From NCBI GenBank assembly GCA_005799495.1, contig SYGP01000019.1, positions 20,818-84,817 on the forward strand: DNA of 64,000 nucleotides, given 5' to 3'. Shown here in pieces: positions 26,459 through 34,594 of the stretch. The stretch is from Planctomycetia bacterium. GTDB lineage: Bacteria; Planctomycetota; Phycisphaerae; Phycisphaerales; SM1A02. The notes beneath the pieces are model-generated. The model was not told where the DNA came from, ran no database searches, and saw only the letters and a list, made by a program, of their open reading frames with translations. Positions within the stretch are counted from its first letter, which is position 1. Every line of letters starts with the position of its first letter. The position numbers and the translations under genes are program-made.

Positions 26459-28366
26459 TCAGTTCCACGCGCTCAGCATCTGCGCGAGGTCACCACCTTC
26501 GACGACCCCGTCGTTGTTGAGATCCGCGGGACCGTTCAATCCCCAAGTGCCAAGCAGCGCCGCAAGATCGGCACCGTTGACCAAACCGTCGCCATCAAGG
26601 TCGGCAAACACGGGGACCACCACATAAGTGATTTCCAGTCGCGGGCGCAGGATGACATTGCCATTCTCGCTCGAGCGAATCTCGATGCCGTCGTCGTTGC
26701 CGCTGATGATTTGCGGCAGGACGGCAAACCCTTGGTTGGGAGTTCCATTCGCCCAAGCCTGCACAACGCTCGTGACATCGATCCGACGCATCGTGTCGCT
26801 GTCCGGCACATTGTCTCCGGGGAAGGATGCCACGAGCTCGCCGAGGTCCTGTCCGACGCTCAGTCCGCCCGACAGCGAGTTCCATGTCGATGACTCGTTC
26901 CAATCGCGAATCACCCTGTAGACATAGAAGTCAGGGTTGTAGAACGGCGTGTCGATGTCGTCGGGAATGTCCAAGACGAGCGTTGCCTTGGTGATGGTGC
27001 TGCCTGCGGGGACCGCGCCGGCGCCGAAAATGCCGTCGAAACGAAGCAGCGCCTGCCCTCGGTAGTCGGAGAAGAAGGAGTTGGCCGTGTCGTCATCCGA
27101 CACGCGAGTGTCGTTGTTCCCGTAGCTCGAGTTGGGATTCTGCTGGCTCACCCAAGTGTCCTGCGTTCCCTCATAGCCGTTGATCCCCTGCTGGAACGCC
27201 TTGAAGCCGCGGTCTGGAGCAGTGCGGTACGAAGGGAAGTCGACCGCGAGCGTGAAGTCACTCTCCGATGCGGTGCGGATCGCCTGCAGGGTGGGCGAGT
27301 AGGTGTCGACATCGATCGTGCCCGACACCGTGTCGAACTTCATGATGCGAAGCCATCCATCGCCACCGTTCGGATCGTCCTGATAGTCCGCAAGAACTTC
27401 GTGCACAGGCTTGCCCGCCACATTCGGGCTGGTTTGACGGAACTCCTCGTGGAAGTGCCCGCAGTTCACCAGAAAGATGTTGGTGTTCTTGCGGATGAAC
27501 CACTGGAAAAAGTCCTCACTCTGGATCCCCTGCGGGTCATAGAGGCCCTCCGCCGCGTACCAGATCGATGGGTAGCGTCCCGAGGACACGAGCGGTACGC
27601 CGGAGGTGTAGTCCTCCGCATCCTGTAGGTAGCGGTGCGTGGTCAGCATCGCGCAGCGGCGCGGATTGGCATCCAAGACACCTTGCGCCCAGGACAATTC
27701 TGCGATCGGCGTATCGCACGCAAGATGCAGCGCGAGGAAGTCGACGCCGCCGGCCGAGAAAAACTGGTAACTGCTCAGTCCACTCGGCGAGGCACCCTTG
27801 AAGTAGGGCGCATTGGCAAACCGCGATGGGCCGAAGCGTTGCAGGTAGTTCTGTGGGATGAAGGGCTGGCCCGACCCGCCGCTTGGGAGAATGTCGTGGT
27901 TGCCGGGGCACACGCCGTACGCGAGCCCCGAATCATCCAGCACCCGCATCGAGATGTCCGCGCGGTCCCACTGCAGCACCTGATCCGCATTGTTCACAAT
28001 GTCCCCATAGTGCGAGATGAACCGGATGTTGAGCTCGGCCGCATTGTCAACCACCCAGTTGGTCTGCGTCGTGAAGATCTCTGGGTAGTTGCTTGAGTAG
28101 TTCTGCGTGTCGGGCAGACCGATCACAGAGAAACCTGCTGGGAGCATCGAAGGCAGCGCCAGCGGGATCTGGTCTGCACGCAACTCCTCGCCACCGAATC
28201 CGTACACGCGCTGGCGCCTTGCCTGCTCCTCGAACCACGGAAGGCGATGACGATGACCATGTTCTTCGATGCCGTCGTGAGCGAAAATGAACGATGCGCA
28301 GAGGGTGGCAGTGAGGATCATGGCGGTCAGCATCCTGCCACCGTGTGCAGATTTCGTTGGGTTCAC
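26459..28366 (-). CDS. secreted calcineurin-like phosphoesterase with DNRLRE-type domain and dockerin-like tail
   Basis: A 635-residue exported enzyme. After a signal peptide (hydrophobic MLTAMILTATLCASFIFA) comes a metallophosphoesterase with metal-binding motifs GLPDTQ, HYGDIVN, CPGNHD and NCGHFH (~80-330), then a DNRLRE-like beta domain (~405-575, TKATLVLDIP and DVTSVVQAWANG), then two dockerin-like repeats (DLAALLGTWG, DLAQMLSAWN). The GTG start at 28366 overlaps the ccoS stop (GTGA), so it is translationally coupled to the cbb3 oxidase cluster, an unusual setting for a secreted phosphoesterase. ATG 28333 is an alternative start. Substrate unknown. Confidence 0.88.
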   Translation of the reverse strand: MNPTKSAHGGRMLTAMILTATLCASFIFAHDGIEEHGHRHRLPWFEEQARRQRVYGFGGEELRADQIPLALPSMLPAGFSVIGLPDTQNYSSNYPEIFTTQTNWVVDNAAELNIRFISHYGDIVNNADQVLQWDRADISMRVLDDSGLAYGVCPGNHDILPSGGSGQPFIPQNYLQRFGPSRFANAPYFKGASPSGLSSYQFFSAGGVDFLALHLACDTPIAELSWAQGVLDANPRRCAMLTTHRYLQDAEDYTSGVPLVSSGRYPSIWYAAEGLYDPQGIQSEDFFQWFIRKNTNIFLVNCGHFHEEFRQTSPNVAGKPVHEVLADYQDDPNGGDGWLRIMKFDTVSGTIDVDTYSPTLQAIRTASESDFTLAVDFPSYRTAPDRGFKAFQQGINGYEGTQDTWVSQQNPNSSYGNNDTRVSDDDTANSFFSDYRGQALLRFDGIFGAGAVPAGSTITKATLVLDIPDDIDTPFYNPDFYVYRVIRDWNESSTWNSLSGGLSVGQDLGELVASFPGDNVPDSDTMRRIDVTSVVQAWANGTPNQGFAVLPQIISGNDDGIEIRSSENGNVILRPRLEITYVVVPVFADLDGDGLVNGADLAALLGTWGLNGPADLNNDGVVEGGDLAQMLSAWN

Positions 28367-28542
28367 GCACGATCTTTTTGTGAAGCGCCAGGTGCGCTGT
28401 CTGGAGCATCGTCGAGCAGCATCCGTCGTGGCGGCGTGTGAAGGTCCTCAAACTGCCCCGTTCGAGCTGCCCAAACGAATCCGAGCACCGCCGCAACCGC
28501 GACCACAAGTGCGACAGGAATCGCGATGGTCAGCAGTGTCAC
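28363..28542 (-). CDS. ccoS: cbb3-type cytochrome oxidase assembly protein CcoS
   Basis: A short 59-residue gene. A GTG start overlaps the ccoI stop (GTGA) and its TGA overlaps the next GTG (GTGA again). The protein has one membrane helix (LLTIAIPVALVVAVAAVLGF) followed by WAARTGQFEDLHTPPRRML and DD, the family signature W-A-x-x-x-GQF-x-DL-x-x-P-x-R-x-L-x-DD. CcoS is needed for cofactor insertion into cbb3 oxidase and usually follows ccoI, exactly as here. Confidence 0.92.
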   Translation of the reverse strand: MTLLTIAIPVALVVAVAAVLGFVWAARTGQFEDLHTPPRRMLLDDAPDSAPGASQKDRA

Positions 28543-31085
28543 CGCGCGTCCTTTCCTGCCGCTGATCGGCCTTTCCAGCTCTGTCGCCCGATGCGCGGTC
28601 CCGCGGGTGCAAACTTGGGCATTCGCAGCGCCACTGCGGTGACGGTCAGCCCACTCAATGGCATCAGGATTGCGGCGATCAGCGGTGAGATGAGTCCAAG
28701 TGCAGCAAGCGAGCCGCCGAGCAGGTTGTATGCAAGGCTGATGCCGAACTGCAGGTGGATGATGTGCATCGAGCGCGCAGAACCATCCACGAGCGCTACC
28801 AACTGCCGCAGCCCAGACCCCGTGAGGGTGACATCCGCGAGGTCGAGTGTGGCGTGTGCCCCCTGTTGCACGGCGACTCCCACATCAGCCCCAGCCATCG
28901 CCGCGAGATCGTTCAAGCCGTCACCCACCATGATCACGGGCTTGCGTTCCAACTGCCGGACCAGTTCGAGCTTCTCTTCAGGAGAGCGACCGCCGAGCGT
29001 GCGGGAGGGCGGAATGCCGATGGCGGCCGCTGCGCGCCCGACGGTGGCCGGATCGTCGCCTGAAAGGAGCCACACCCGCCAACCCCGCGCGGTCAATTGC
29101 CTCACCAATCCGCTTGCCTCGCTGCGGATCGGATCGCCAACGCCAAGCACGCACTCCAACTGTCCATCCACCGCAATCGCAACGGGGGTCAGGCAGCGTG
29201 CGCGGACAGCTGCGATCCACTGCATGGCCGCGGGATGGGTGCGCGGCGCGGCCGCGGCAACGAACGCGGGCTTGCCGACGATGATCTCACGCCCGTTGAT
29301 GCAGCCGCGAATGCCCTGCCCTGGAGTTTCACGAACCTCGGTCGCCTCGTCGGACACACCACCCAGTGCAGTGATGGCGCGGGCGATCGGATGCGTACTG
29401 TACTGCTCCACCTTCGCTGCGAGCTGCAAGAAATGCTCCTCGCCGAATCGCTCAACCACGCTCATCCGGCCCGTGGTCACGGTCCCTGTCTTGTCGAGCA
29501 CAATGCTTCCAGGTTGAGCGAGCCTCTCGATCACCGCGCCACTGCGGATGAGGAGTCCCGCGCGAGCGGCCTTTCCCAGCGACGCGACCATCGTGAGCGG
29601 CGTGGCGAGTCCGAGCGCGCATGGGCAGGTCACCACGAGCATGGCGATCACGACTTCCAAGGCGCGGCTTGGATCGATGCGCCACCAGACCACGCCGGTC
29701 ATGGCGGCCACCGCGACCACGGCGAGCGTGAACCATCCCGCGATTCGATTCGCAAACAACACGATCGGTGCCCGTTCGCGGGCTGCCCGATCGACCAGTT
29801 CCGCGATGCGCGCAGCGCGAGTCGCGTCGCCTGCACGAGTGATCCGCATCTCGATCGGACTGCCGATCGTGCGCATCCCTGCGAGCACTTCATCGCCGCA
29901 GCTTGTCTTGACCGGCTCACTTTCCCCCGTGAGCAGCTGCCGATCGATGCGCGCGTGCGTCGACAGCAGCAGCCCATCGGCGGGCAGCGCCTCGCCCGCC
30001 GTCACACGCACCACATCCCCCGCCTGCAGCGCATCGACGGGCACTTCATCGCTGCCTCCATCCGCCCGCACGCGCCTTGCCCATTTCGGCACCAGCGCGC
30101 ACATCAACTCCAAATCATGGCGCGCATGTCGCTGCCTTCGAAACTCGATGAACCTGCCGACGAGCAGCAAGAACACCAACATCGAGACACTCTCGAGGTA
30201 CACCCCTGATCGCCCGAGCGCCGTCATGATCACGCCCCCGCACAGTCCCGCCAGCAACGCGATCGCGATCGGCAGGTCCATGTGTGGCACGCGGGTTCGC
30301 AGCGCCAACAGGGCATTCCGAAGATAGATGCGGCCAGGCCAGAGGACCGAGAGTGCCGCGAGCGCCACACTGGTCCACTGCAAGGACTGCCGCGTGGAGT
30401 CATCCATCCACGCGAACTGCGCGCCGTACAACGCGAACGCGATCGCCATCACATTGCCTGAAATGGCTGCCGCAACGCCAAGGTCGATGAGCCAACGCTG
30501 ATCCTGCGCGCGCCACGCGGCACGGTCGGACAGGTTTCCGATCGGGCGAACGGCATAACCGACCGACGCGATGCGATCCGCGATGCCGCTGAGCGATGTG
30601 ATGCTCGGAAGCCACTCAAGCGTGATCGTCCCGCGGCCGATGTCGACACGTGAACTGTGAAGTCCCGCATGCAAACGCGGCAGTGCCTCCAGCAGCCAGA
30701 GGCACGCGCCACACTTGATGCCATCGACGCGCAGTTCGCAGGTCGCGGTGTCTGCCTTGATCACCACATGCTTGGCCGCAAAGGCGTCGTGGTCGAGCCA
30801 TCGGTGCGCCGAAGCGCTCGGGCGATTCGCGTGCGATTGCTCGGCCGCCTGCAATTCGTAGAAGGACCCAAGCCCGCACTCATGCAACGAACGCCAGACC
30901 GCCTCGCATCCAGCGCAGCAGAAGCGCGGCTCTTCCGATGGTCGCTCGGCAGACGCCATCGGCTCGGTCGGCGAGGCTGGCATCCAAGTACTCCCGATCC
31001 CCATTGGCAGGCCGCAGTGCGCACAGCAGGCGGTTGCCTTGGCGGTGCGGAGTGCATCCGCTGTCACAGGCGCTGCGATGCTCAT
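28539..31085 (-). CDS. ccoI: copper-translocating P-type ATPase CcoI
   Basis: An 848-residue P1B-type ATPase. The N-terminus has a Cys-rich segment (CCAHCGLP and CCAGCEAVW) typical of CcoI/FixI, then a heavy-metal domain with GIKCGACLWLLE, about eight membrane helices with the CPC copper motif (TCPCALGLATPL), the phosphorylation site DKTGTVTTG and GDGLNDLAAMAGADVG. It exports Cu(I) needed for assembly of the cbb3 binuclear centre. Its ATG overlaps the upstream TauE/SafE-type gene stop by ATGA and its stop overlaps ccoS. Confidence 0.95.
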   Translation of the reverse strand: MSIAAPVTADALRTAKATACCAHCGLPMGIGSTWMPASPTEPMASAERPSEEPRFCCAGCEAVWRSLHECGLGSFYELQAAEQSHANRPSASAHRWLDHDAFAAKHVVIKADTATCELRVDGIKCGACLWLLEALPRLHAGLHSSRVDIGRGTITLEWLPSITSLSGIADRIASVGYAVRPIGNLSDRAAWRAQDQRWLIDLGVAAAISGNVMAIAFALYGAQFAWMDDSTRQSLQWTSVALAALSVLWPGRIYLRNALLALRTRVPHMDLPIAIALLAGLCGGVIMTALGRSGVYLESVSMLVFLLLVGRFIEFRRQRHARHDLELMCALVPKWARRVRADGGSDEVPVDALQAGDVVRVTAGEALPADGLLLSTHARIDRQLLTGESEPVKTSCGDEVLAGMRTIGSPIEMRITRAGDATRAARIAELVDRAARERAPIVLFANRIAGWFTLAVVAVAAMTGVVWWRIDPSRALEVVIAMLVVTCPCALGLATPLTMVASLGKAARAGLLIRSGAVIERLAQPGSIVLDKTGTVTTGRMSVVERFGEEHFLQLAAKVEQYSTHPIARAITALGGVSDEATEVRETPGQGIRGCINGREIIVGKPAFVAAAAPRTHPAAMQWIAAVRARCLTPVAIAVDGQLECVLGVGDPIRSEASGLVRQLTARGWRVWLLSGDDPATVGRAAAAIGIPPSRTLGGRSPEEKLELVRQLERKPVIMVGDGLNDLAAMAGADVGVAVQQGAHATLDLADVTLTGSGLRQLVALVDGSARSMHIIHLQFGISLAYNLLGGSLAALGLISPLIAAILMPLSGLTVTAVALRMPKFAPAGPRIGRQSWKGRSAAGKDAR

Positions 31086-31861
31086 GGCTCGCCGCCGCTT
31101 TCGGATGCATGACAGCAGGAAGGCGGATCCGATGCGATGGACTCAAGCGTCGCGGCCTGCGACGACATCCTTTCCACCGCTGCGGACACCGACTGCGCAC
31201 TGGAGGCGCGCACCACCGCGGCGTGCGTTCCCACCGCCACCATCAGTGCGCCAGCGAGTCCGCTCATCCAGCGTCGATGGTTCGCTGGGATGGCAGCAAC
31301 CGATGCACCGACGATGGCAAGCACCGGAACCGTGCCGAGCCAGAACGCCGCCATGACGAGCGCACCCGCGGCGGCAGATCCCGTGCCCGCTGCCACCACG
31401 GCGAACGCCCACAGCCAGCCGCACGGGAGCAGCGGCGTCGCGATTCCGACGAGAAGCGCGCGCCGCACTGGCGGCATGAGTGATGCAGTGCGGTGCACTG
31501 CGACCACGGCCCGCTGCAGGAATGGTGGGACGTGGGATGAGCCGGTCGTGATGCCTGCCGCCGTGACAAGCATGGACAGACCGACCGCGATCACTGCGAC
31601 CCCAGCGGCAATGGCCGCTGCGCGCTGGATGCCGATGAATGCGCCGCCAGACTCGATGGCCGCACCCGTCGTTCCCGCGATCACGCCGACCAAGATGTAG
31701 GACAGCAGGCGCGACAGGTGATACACGCTGCCTGCCCAGGCGCTGGCGCGTCCGCCGCACTGCCCCGCTCCACTGCAAAAGGCGGCAAGACCGCCACACA
31801 TCCCTGCGCAGTGGGGACTGCCGACAAGGCTCGCGAGCAGCACGCTTGATGCCAGCACCAT
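31082..31861 (-). CDS. TauE/SafE-type membrane protein of the cco cluster
   Basis: A 259-residue protein with about six membrane helices and SPHCAGMCGGLAAFCSG near the N-terminus, the mark of the sulfite exporter TauE/SafE-like proteins found in ccoGHIS clusters. The role is probably copper or redox handling during cbb3 assembly; sulfite export is not implied. A second conserved segment is ATPLLPCGWLWAFAVVAAGT. The C-terminus carries a Cys-His pair (SCCHASESGG) that may bind metal. The ATG shares its A with the ccoH stop (TGATG). Confidence 0.88.
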   Translation of the reverse strand: MVLASSVLLASLVGSPHCAGMCGGLAAFCSGAGQCGGRASAWAGSVYHLSRLLSYILVGVIAGTTGAAIESGGAFIGIQRAAAIAAGVAVIAVGLSMLVTAAGITTGSSHVPPFLQRAVVAVHRTASLMPPVRRALLVGIATPLLPCGWLWAFAVVAAGTGSAAAGALVMAAFWLGTVPVLAIVGASVAAIPANHRRWMSGLAGALMVAVGTHAAVVRASSAQSVSAAVERMSSQAATLESIASDPPSCCHASESGGEP

Positions 31862-32385
31862 CACGGCGGCACCTCCGACTGTGTTGGCGCCATCCACACG
31901 CTGCGCCGCACACGATCGACATAGGTGTGCCCGTTCCATTCGACCCTCATGCGCAGTTCCCAAAGTCCCCCGTCGCGCAGCGCGATGGATGCGCCGTAGC
32001 GGCCCGCCGCGCCTTCCAGCAGCGTGGCATGCACTCGTGCGTCGGCGCAGCGGATCGGGATGACCTCGACCTCCACTTGCGCACCCTCGATCGGCACGGC
32101 GTGCTTGTCGGCAACCGCAACCTGCACATGCGCGCCCGCGCCACCAGGCAACGGAACGACTTCGGGTGTGAGAACCCACCGCAGCACGCCATTGTGCGCC
32201 TGTTGCTCCTTCCAGGCGTCCCACAACATGCCGCGGCGGTAACTGTCGGGCTCGCTCGCGCCTCCGCCCGCATCGCGGAGCGCGAGCGAGACGGCGATGG
32301 CCGCGCTCGACACCGTCGCAAGCAGCAGCGCAGGCGGCACGAAAGCCCATCGACATTCCCAGAGGTTGGTTCGCTGGGACTTCAT
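31861..32385 (-). CDS. ccoH: FixH/CcoH family cbb3 oxidase assembly protein
   Basis: A 174-residue protein with one N-terminal membrane helix (FVPPALLLATVSSAAIAVSL) and a periplasmic FixH-like beta domain (GAHVQVAVADKHAVPIEGAQ, ending RVEWNGHTYVDRVRRSVW). CcoH stabilises the early cbb3 assembly complex. It overlaps ccoG by ATGA and lies between ccoG and the TauE/SafE gene, the standard order. Confidence 0.87.
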   Translation of the reverse strand: MKSQRTNLWECRWAFVPPALLLATVSSAAIAVSLALRDAGGGASEPDSYRRGMLWDAWKEQQAHNGVLRWVLTPEVVPLPGGAGAHVQVAVADKHAVPIEGAQVEVEVIPIRCADARVHATLLEGAAGRYGASIALRDGGLWELRMRVEWNGHTYVDRVRRSVWMAPTQSEVPP

Positions 32386-33767
32386 TGCGCATTGCCCAAG
32401 GGGGAAAGGGAAAACGGGCCCGCCAGCGTGATGGGCGCCTGCCAGTGCGCGCCATCCGATGCTTCGATTTGGAGTGCGCCGCCGCGGCGTCCGCCGACGA
32501 ATCCGCGATCAGGTGAACGCACATCAACATCGACGGTGATGGCGGTCCCCTGCACGACGCGCACGGGCCGCGGACCACCGACCAGTTCGACATCGCCGAC
32601 TCCCGCGAGCATGAAGTCGCTTCCCTCGTGTGAGCGGTTCTCGATCAACATTCGAATGGGGCATTGAATGAACCCATCTGCAGTGGTCAGGAAGTTCGCC
32701 CCCACGATCCGCTCCTGCTCCAGCAAGACAGGAACGCGCCCGAGGAGCAGCACAACGAGCGCCGAAACGATCGCCGCGAGCAGCATCGGGTAGAGGATCA
32801 CGCGCGGGCGAATGCCACGGCGCTTCGTTCGTGCCATGGCGTTCTGGCTGGCGTACCGAATGAGTCCCGTCGGCTGCCGTATCTGCCGCATCACCGCATC
32901 GCATGCATCGATGCACTGCGCGCAGTGGATGCACTCGAGTTGCAGTCCGTCGCGAATGTCAATGCCCGTTGGGCACACCTGCGTGCAGATCTGGCAGTCC
33001 ACGCATGATCCCGGTTGCCCCCCGCGTCGTGCGCGCGGTTCGCCGCGGCTTGCGTCGTAACTGACGATCAATGAGTCACGATCAAGGAGCACACTCTGCA
33101 TACGCCCATAAGGGCACACGAGCGTGCACAGCTGCTCACGGAAGAAGACGAAGTCGAAGAGCATCAGTGCTGTCGTCGCGGCAAAGATGCCGAACGCTGC
33201 CGGATGCTCGGATGGACTTCGAACGGTCCACTGCATCAACTGGTCTGTCCCGACGAAGTACGCGAGGAAGGTGTTGGCCAAGTGCGCGCTCAGCAGCAGA
33301 TACACGGCATAGAGCGCTCCTCGGCGCCAGAGCGGCGTGCGTGTGCGCCGCGTGCTCCCGCGCCGCCCAAGGATGAACCTCTCGAGTGGGCGGTAGACGA
33401 ACTCCAGATACACCGTTTGGGGACATGCCCATCCGCACCAGACTCGCCCGAACAGCGCGGTGACGAGAAAGATCGTCACGAAGATCGACAGCATCAGCAG
33501 TGCGAGCAGGAGCGTCTCCGTGGGTCGGAAGGTCGATCCGAAGAAGGTGAACTGCCTCGCCATCACATTCAGCAGCACGGGCGGCTTGCCGTTGATGCGA
33601 ATCCACGGAAGTGCGGTGAAGAGCAGGATCAAGACAACCGCAACCGCAAGCCTGCGACGCCAGAATCGCCCTTGGCTGACGCGCGGCTCGAGCCAGCGCC
33701 GCGATCCATCGGCATTGAGCGTCGAAAGGACGCGCTCGTCGAGTTGCGGGAGCGAGATGTTCGTCAT
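32382..33767 (-). CDS. ccoG: cytochrome c oxidase accessory protein CcoG
   Basis: A 461-residue polyferredoxin membrane protein: several membrane helices, Cys-rich loops (WCGWACPQTVYLEFVYRPLE, CTLVCPYGRMQ) and two 4Fe-4S clusters in CVDCQICTQVCPTGIDIRDG and CIHCAQCIDACD, then an Ig-like periplasmic C-terminal domain. CcoG reduces Cu(II) to Cu(I) for delivery to cbb3 oxidase. It begins three bases after the ccoP stop. Confidence 0.95.
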   Translation of the reverse strand: MTNISLPQLDERVLSTLNADGSRRWLEPRVSQGRFWRRRLAVAVVLILLFTALPWIRINGKPPVLLNVMARQFTFFGSTFRPTETLLLALLMLSIFVTIFLVTALFGRVWCGWACPQTVYLEFVYRPLERFILGRRGSTRRTRTPLWRRGALYAVYLLLSAHLANTFLAYFVGTDQLMQWTVRSPSEHPAAFGIFAATTALMLFDFVFFREQLCTLVCPYGRMQSVLLDRDSLIVSYDASRGEPRARRGGQPGSCVDCQICTQVCPTGIDIRDGLQLECIHCAQCIDACDAVMRQIRQPTGLIRYASQNAMARTKRRGIRPRVILYPMLLAAIVSALVVLLLGRVPVLLEQERIVGANFLTTADGFIQCPIRMLIENRSHEGSDFMLAGVGDVELVGGPRPVRVVQGTAITVDVDVRSPDRGFVGGRRGGALQIEASDGAHWQAPITLAGPFSLSPLGNAQ

Positions 33768-33770
33768 CTC

Positions 33771-34400
33771 TCACTCCTTCGCCGTTTGCTCTGCGGCTGG
33801 CAGGGTCCACGCAGCGATGGTGTTTCCCTGTGGGGCCTTCGGAGCAGACGGCGTGCTGCCGCGCAAGTGCGCCACATACGCCGCGAGCAGGACGCGCTGG
33901 GACTCAGTGAAGCGTTTGTCCCATGCAGGCATGCCTCGCTGCGGAACCCCTGCCGATATCACGGGGAACAGGTCGGCGACTGTCTTCACATTGATCCACT
34001 CGTCGTCGCAGAGATTCGGGCCCGTCAATCCACCGCCGTCCTTCGCGTGGCAGACCGCGCAGTTCGCGCCGAAGAGCCCTGATGCCGCCTGCATCATGCG
34101 CGGGTCGGCAATCAATCGTGCGATGACGGCTGGCTCTGGCTTGAGTTCTCCAAGCCGCTCAGCCTGCACCTGCCAGTGCGCGCTGACATCTGCGTCGTAA
34201 TCGGTGGCCGCGTTCGGTCCCGCGCCGAACATGTAGTACATCGCATACAGGCAGGAGTAGGCGATGGTTGCCCAGAAGGACCATGTCCACCAGGCTGGCA
34301 TGGGATTGTCGAACTCGCGGATGCCGTCAGCGTCGTGTGCGAGCAGCAGTGCTTCTTCGGCGGGGTTTCGGGTCGGGTCGTGTGATCGTTCATGGTTCAT
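33771..34400 (-). CDS. ccoP: cbb3 oxidase subunit III (CcoP) with a single haem c motif
   Basis: A 209-residue CcoP: N-terminal domain with the FDNPMPAWWTWSFWATIAYS membrane helix and a cytochrome c domain with CAVCH and the axial MPAWDKRFTESQ Met. Usual CcoP proteins are ~300 residues with two haem c motifs; here only one CxxCH is present, so a domain has been lost. It overlaps ccoQ by ATGA. The protein passes electrons from soluble cytochrome c to the CcoNO core. Confidence 0.9.
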   Translation of the reverse strand: MNHERSHDPTRNPAEEALLLAHDADGIREFDNPMPAWWTWSFWATIAYSCLYAMYYMFGAGPNAATDYDADVSAHWQVQAERLGELKPEPAVIARLIADPRMMQAASGLFGANCAVCHAKDGGGLTGPNLCDDEWINVKTVADLFPVISAGVPQRGMPAWDKRFTESQRVLLAAYVAHLRGSTPSAPKAPQGNTIAAWTLPAAEQTAKE

Positions 34401-34594
34401 GACTGTTCCTTGTCGCTTGCCTCAGATCGATGGGAGTGATGTGGACGAGATGGCTCGTCGGATTGCAGCGGGAGTTGTGCATCGCGTTGCCACGCGGAGC
34501 GCGGCACCAGCACGAACACCCAGATCATCAGTCCGATGAATGCACTCGCTGCAAGCAACAGGCTGATGACCGACGCCGATGCAATCAGGATCAT
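34397..34594 (-). CDS. ccoQ: CcoQ-like small subunit of cbb3 oxidase
   Basis: A 65-residue protein with a single membrane helix (VISLLLAASAFIGLMIWVFV) and a polar His/Ser-rich tail, located between ccoNO and ccoP with 4-base overlaps at both ends (ATGA). Sequence similarity in this short family is low; the call rests on size, topology and position. Confidence 0.78.
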   Translation of the reverse strand: MILIASASVISLLLAASAFIGLMIWVFVLVPRSAWQRDAQLPLQSDEPSRPHHSHRSEASDKEQS

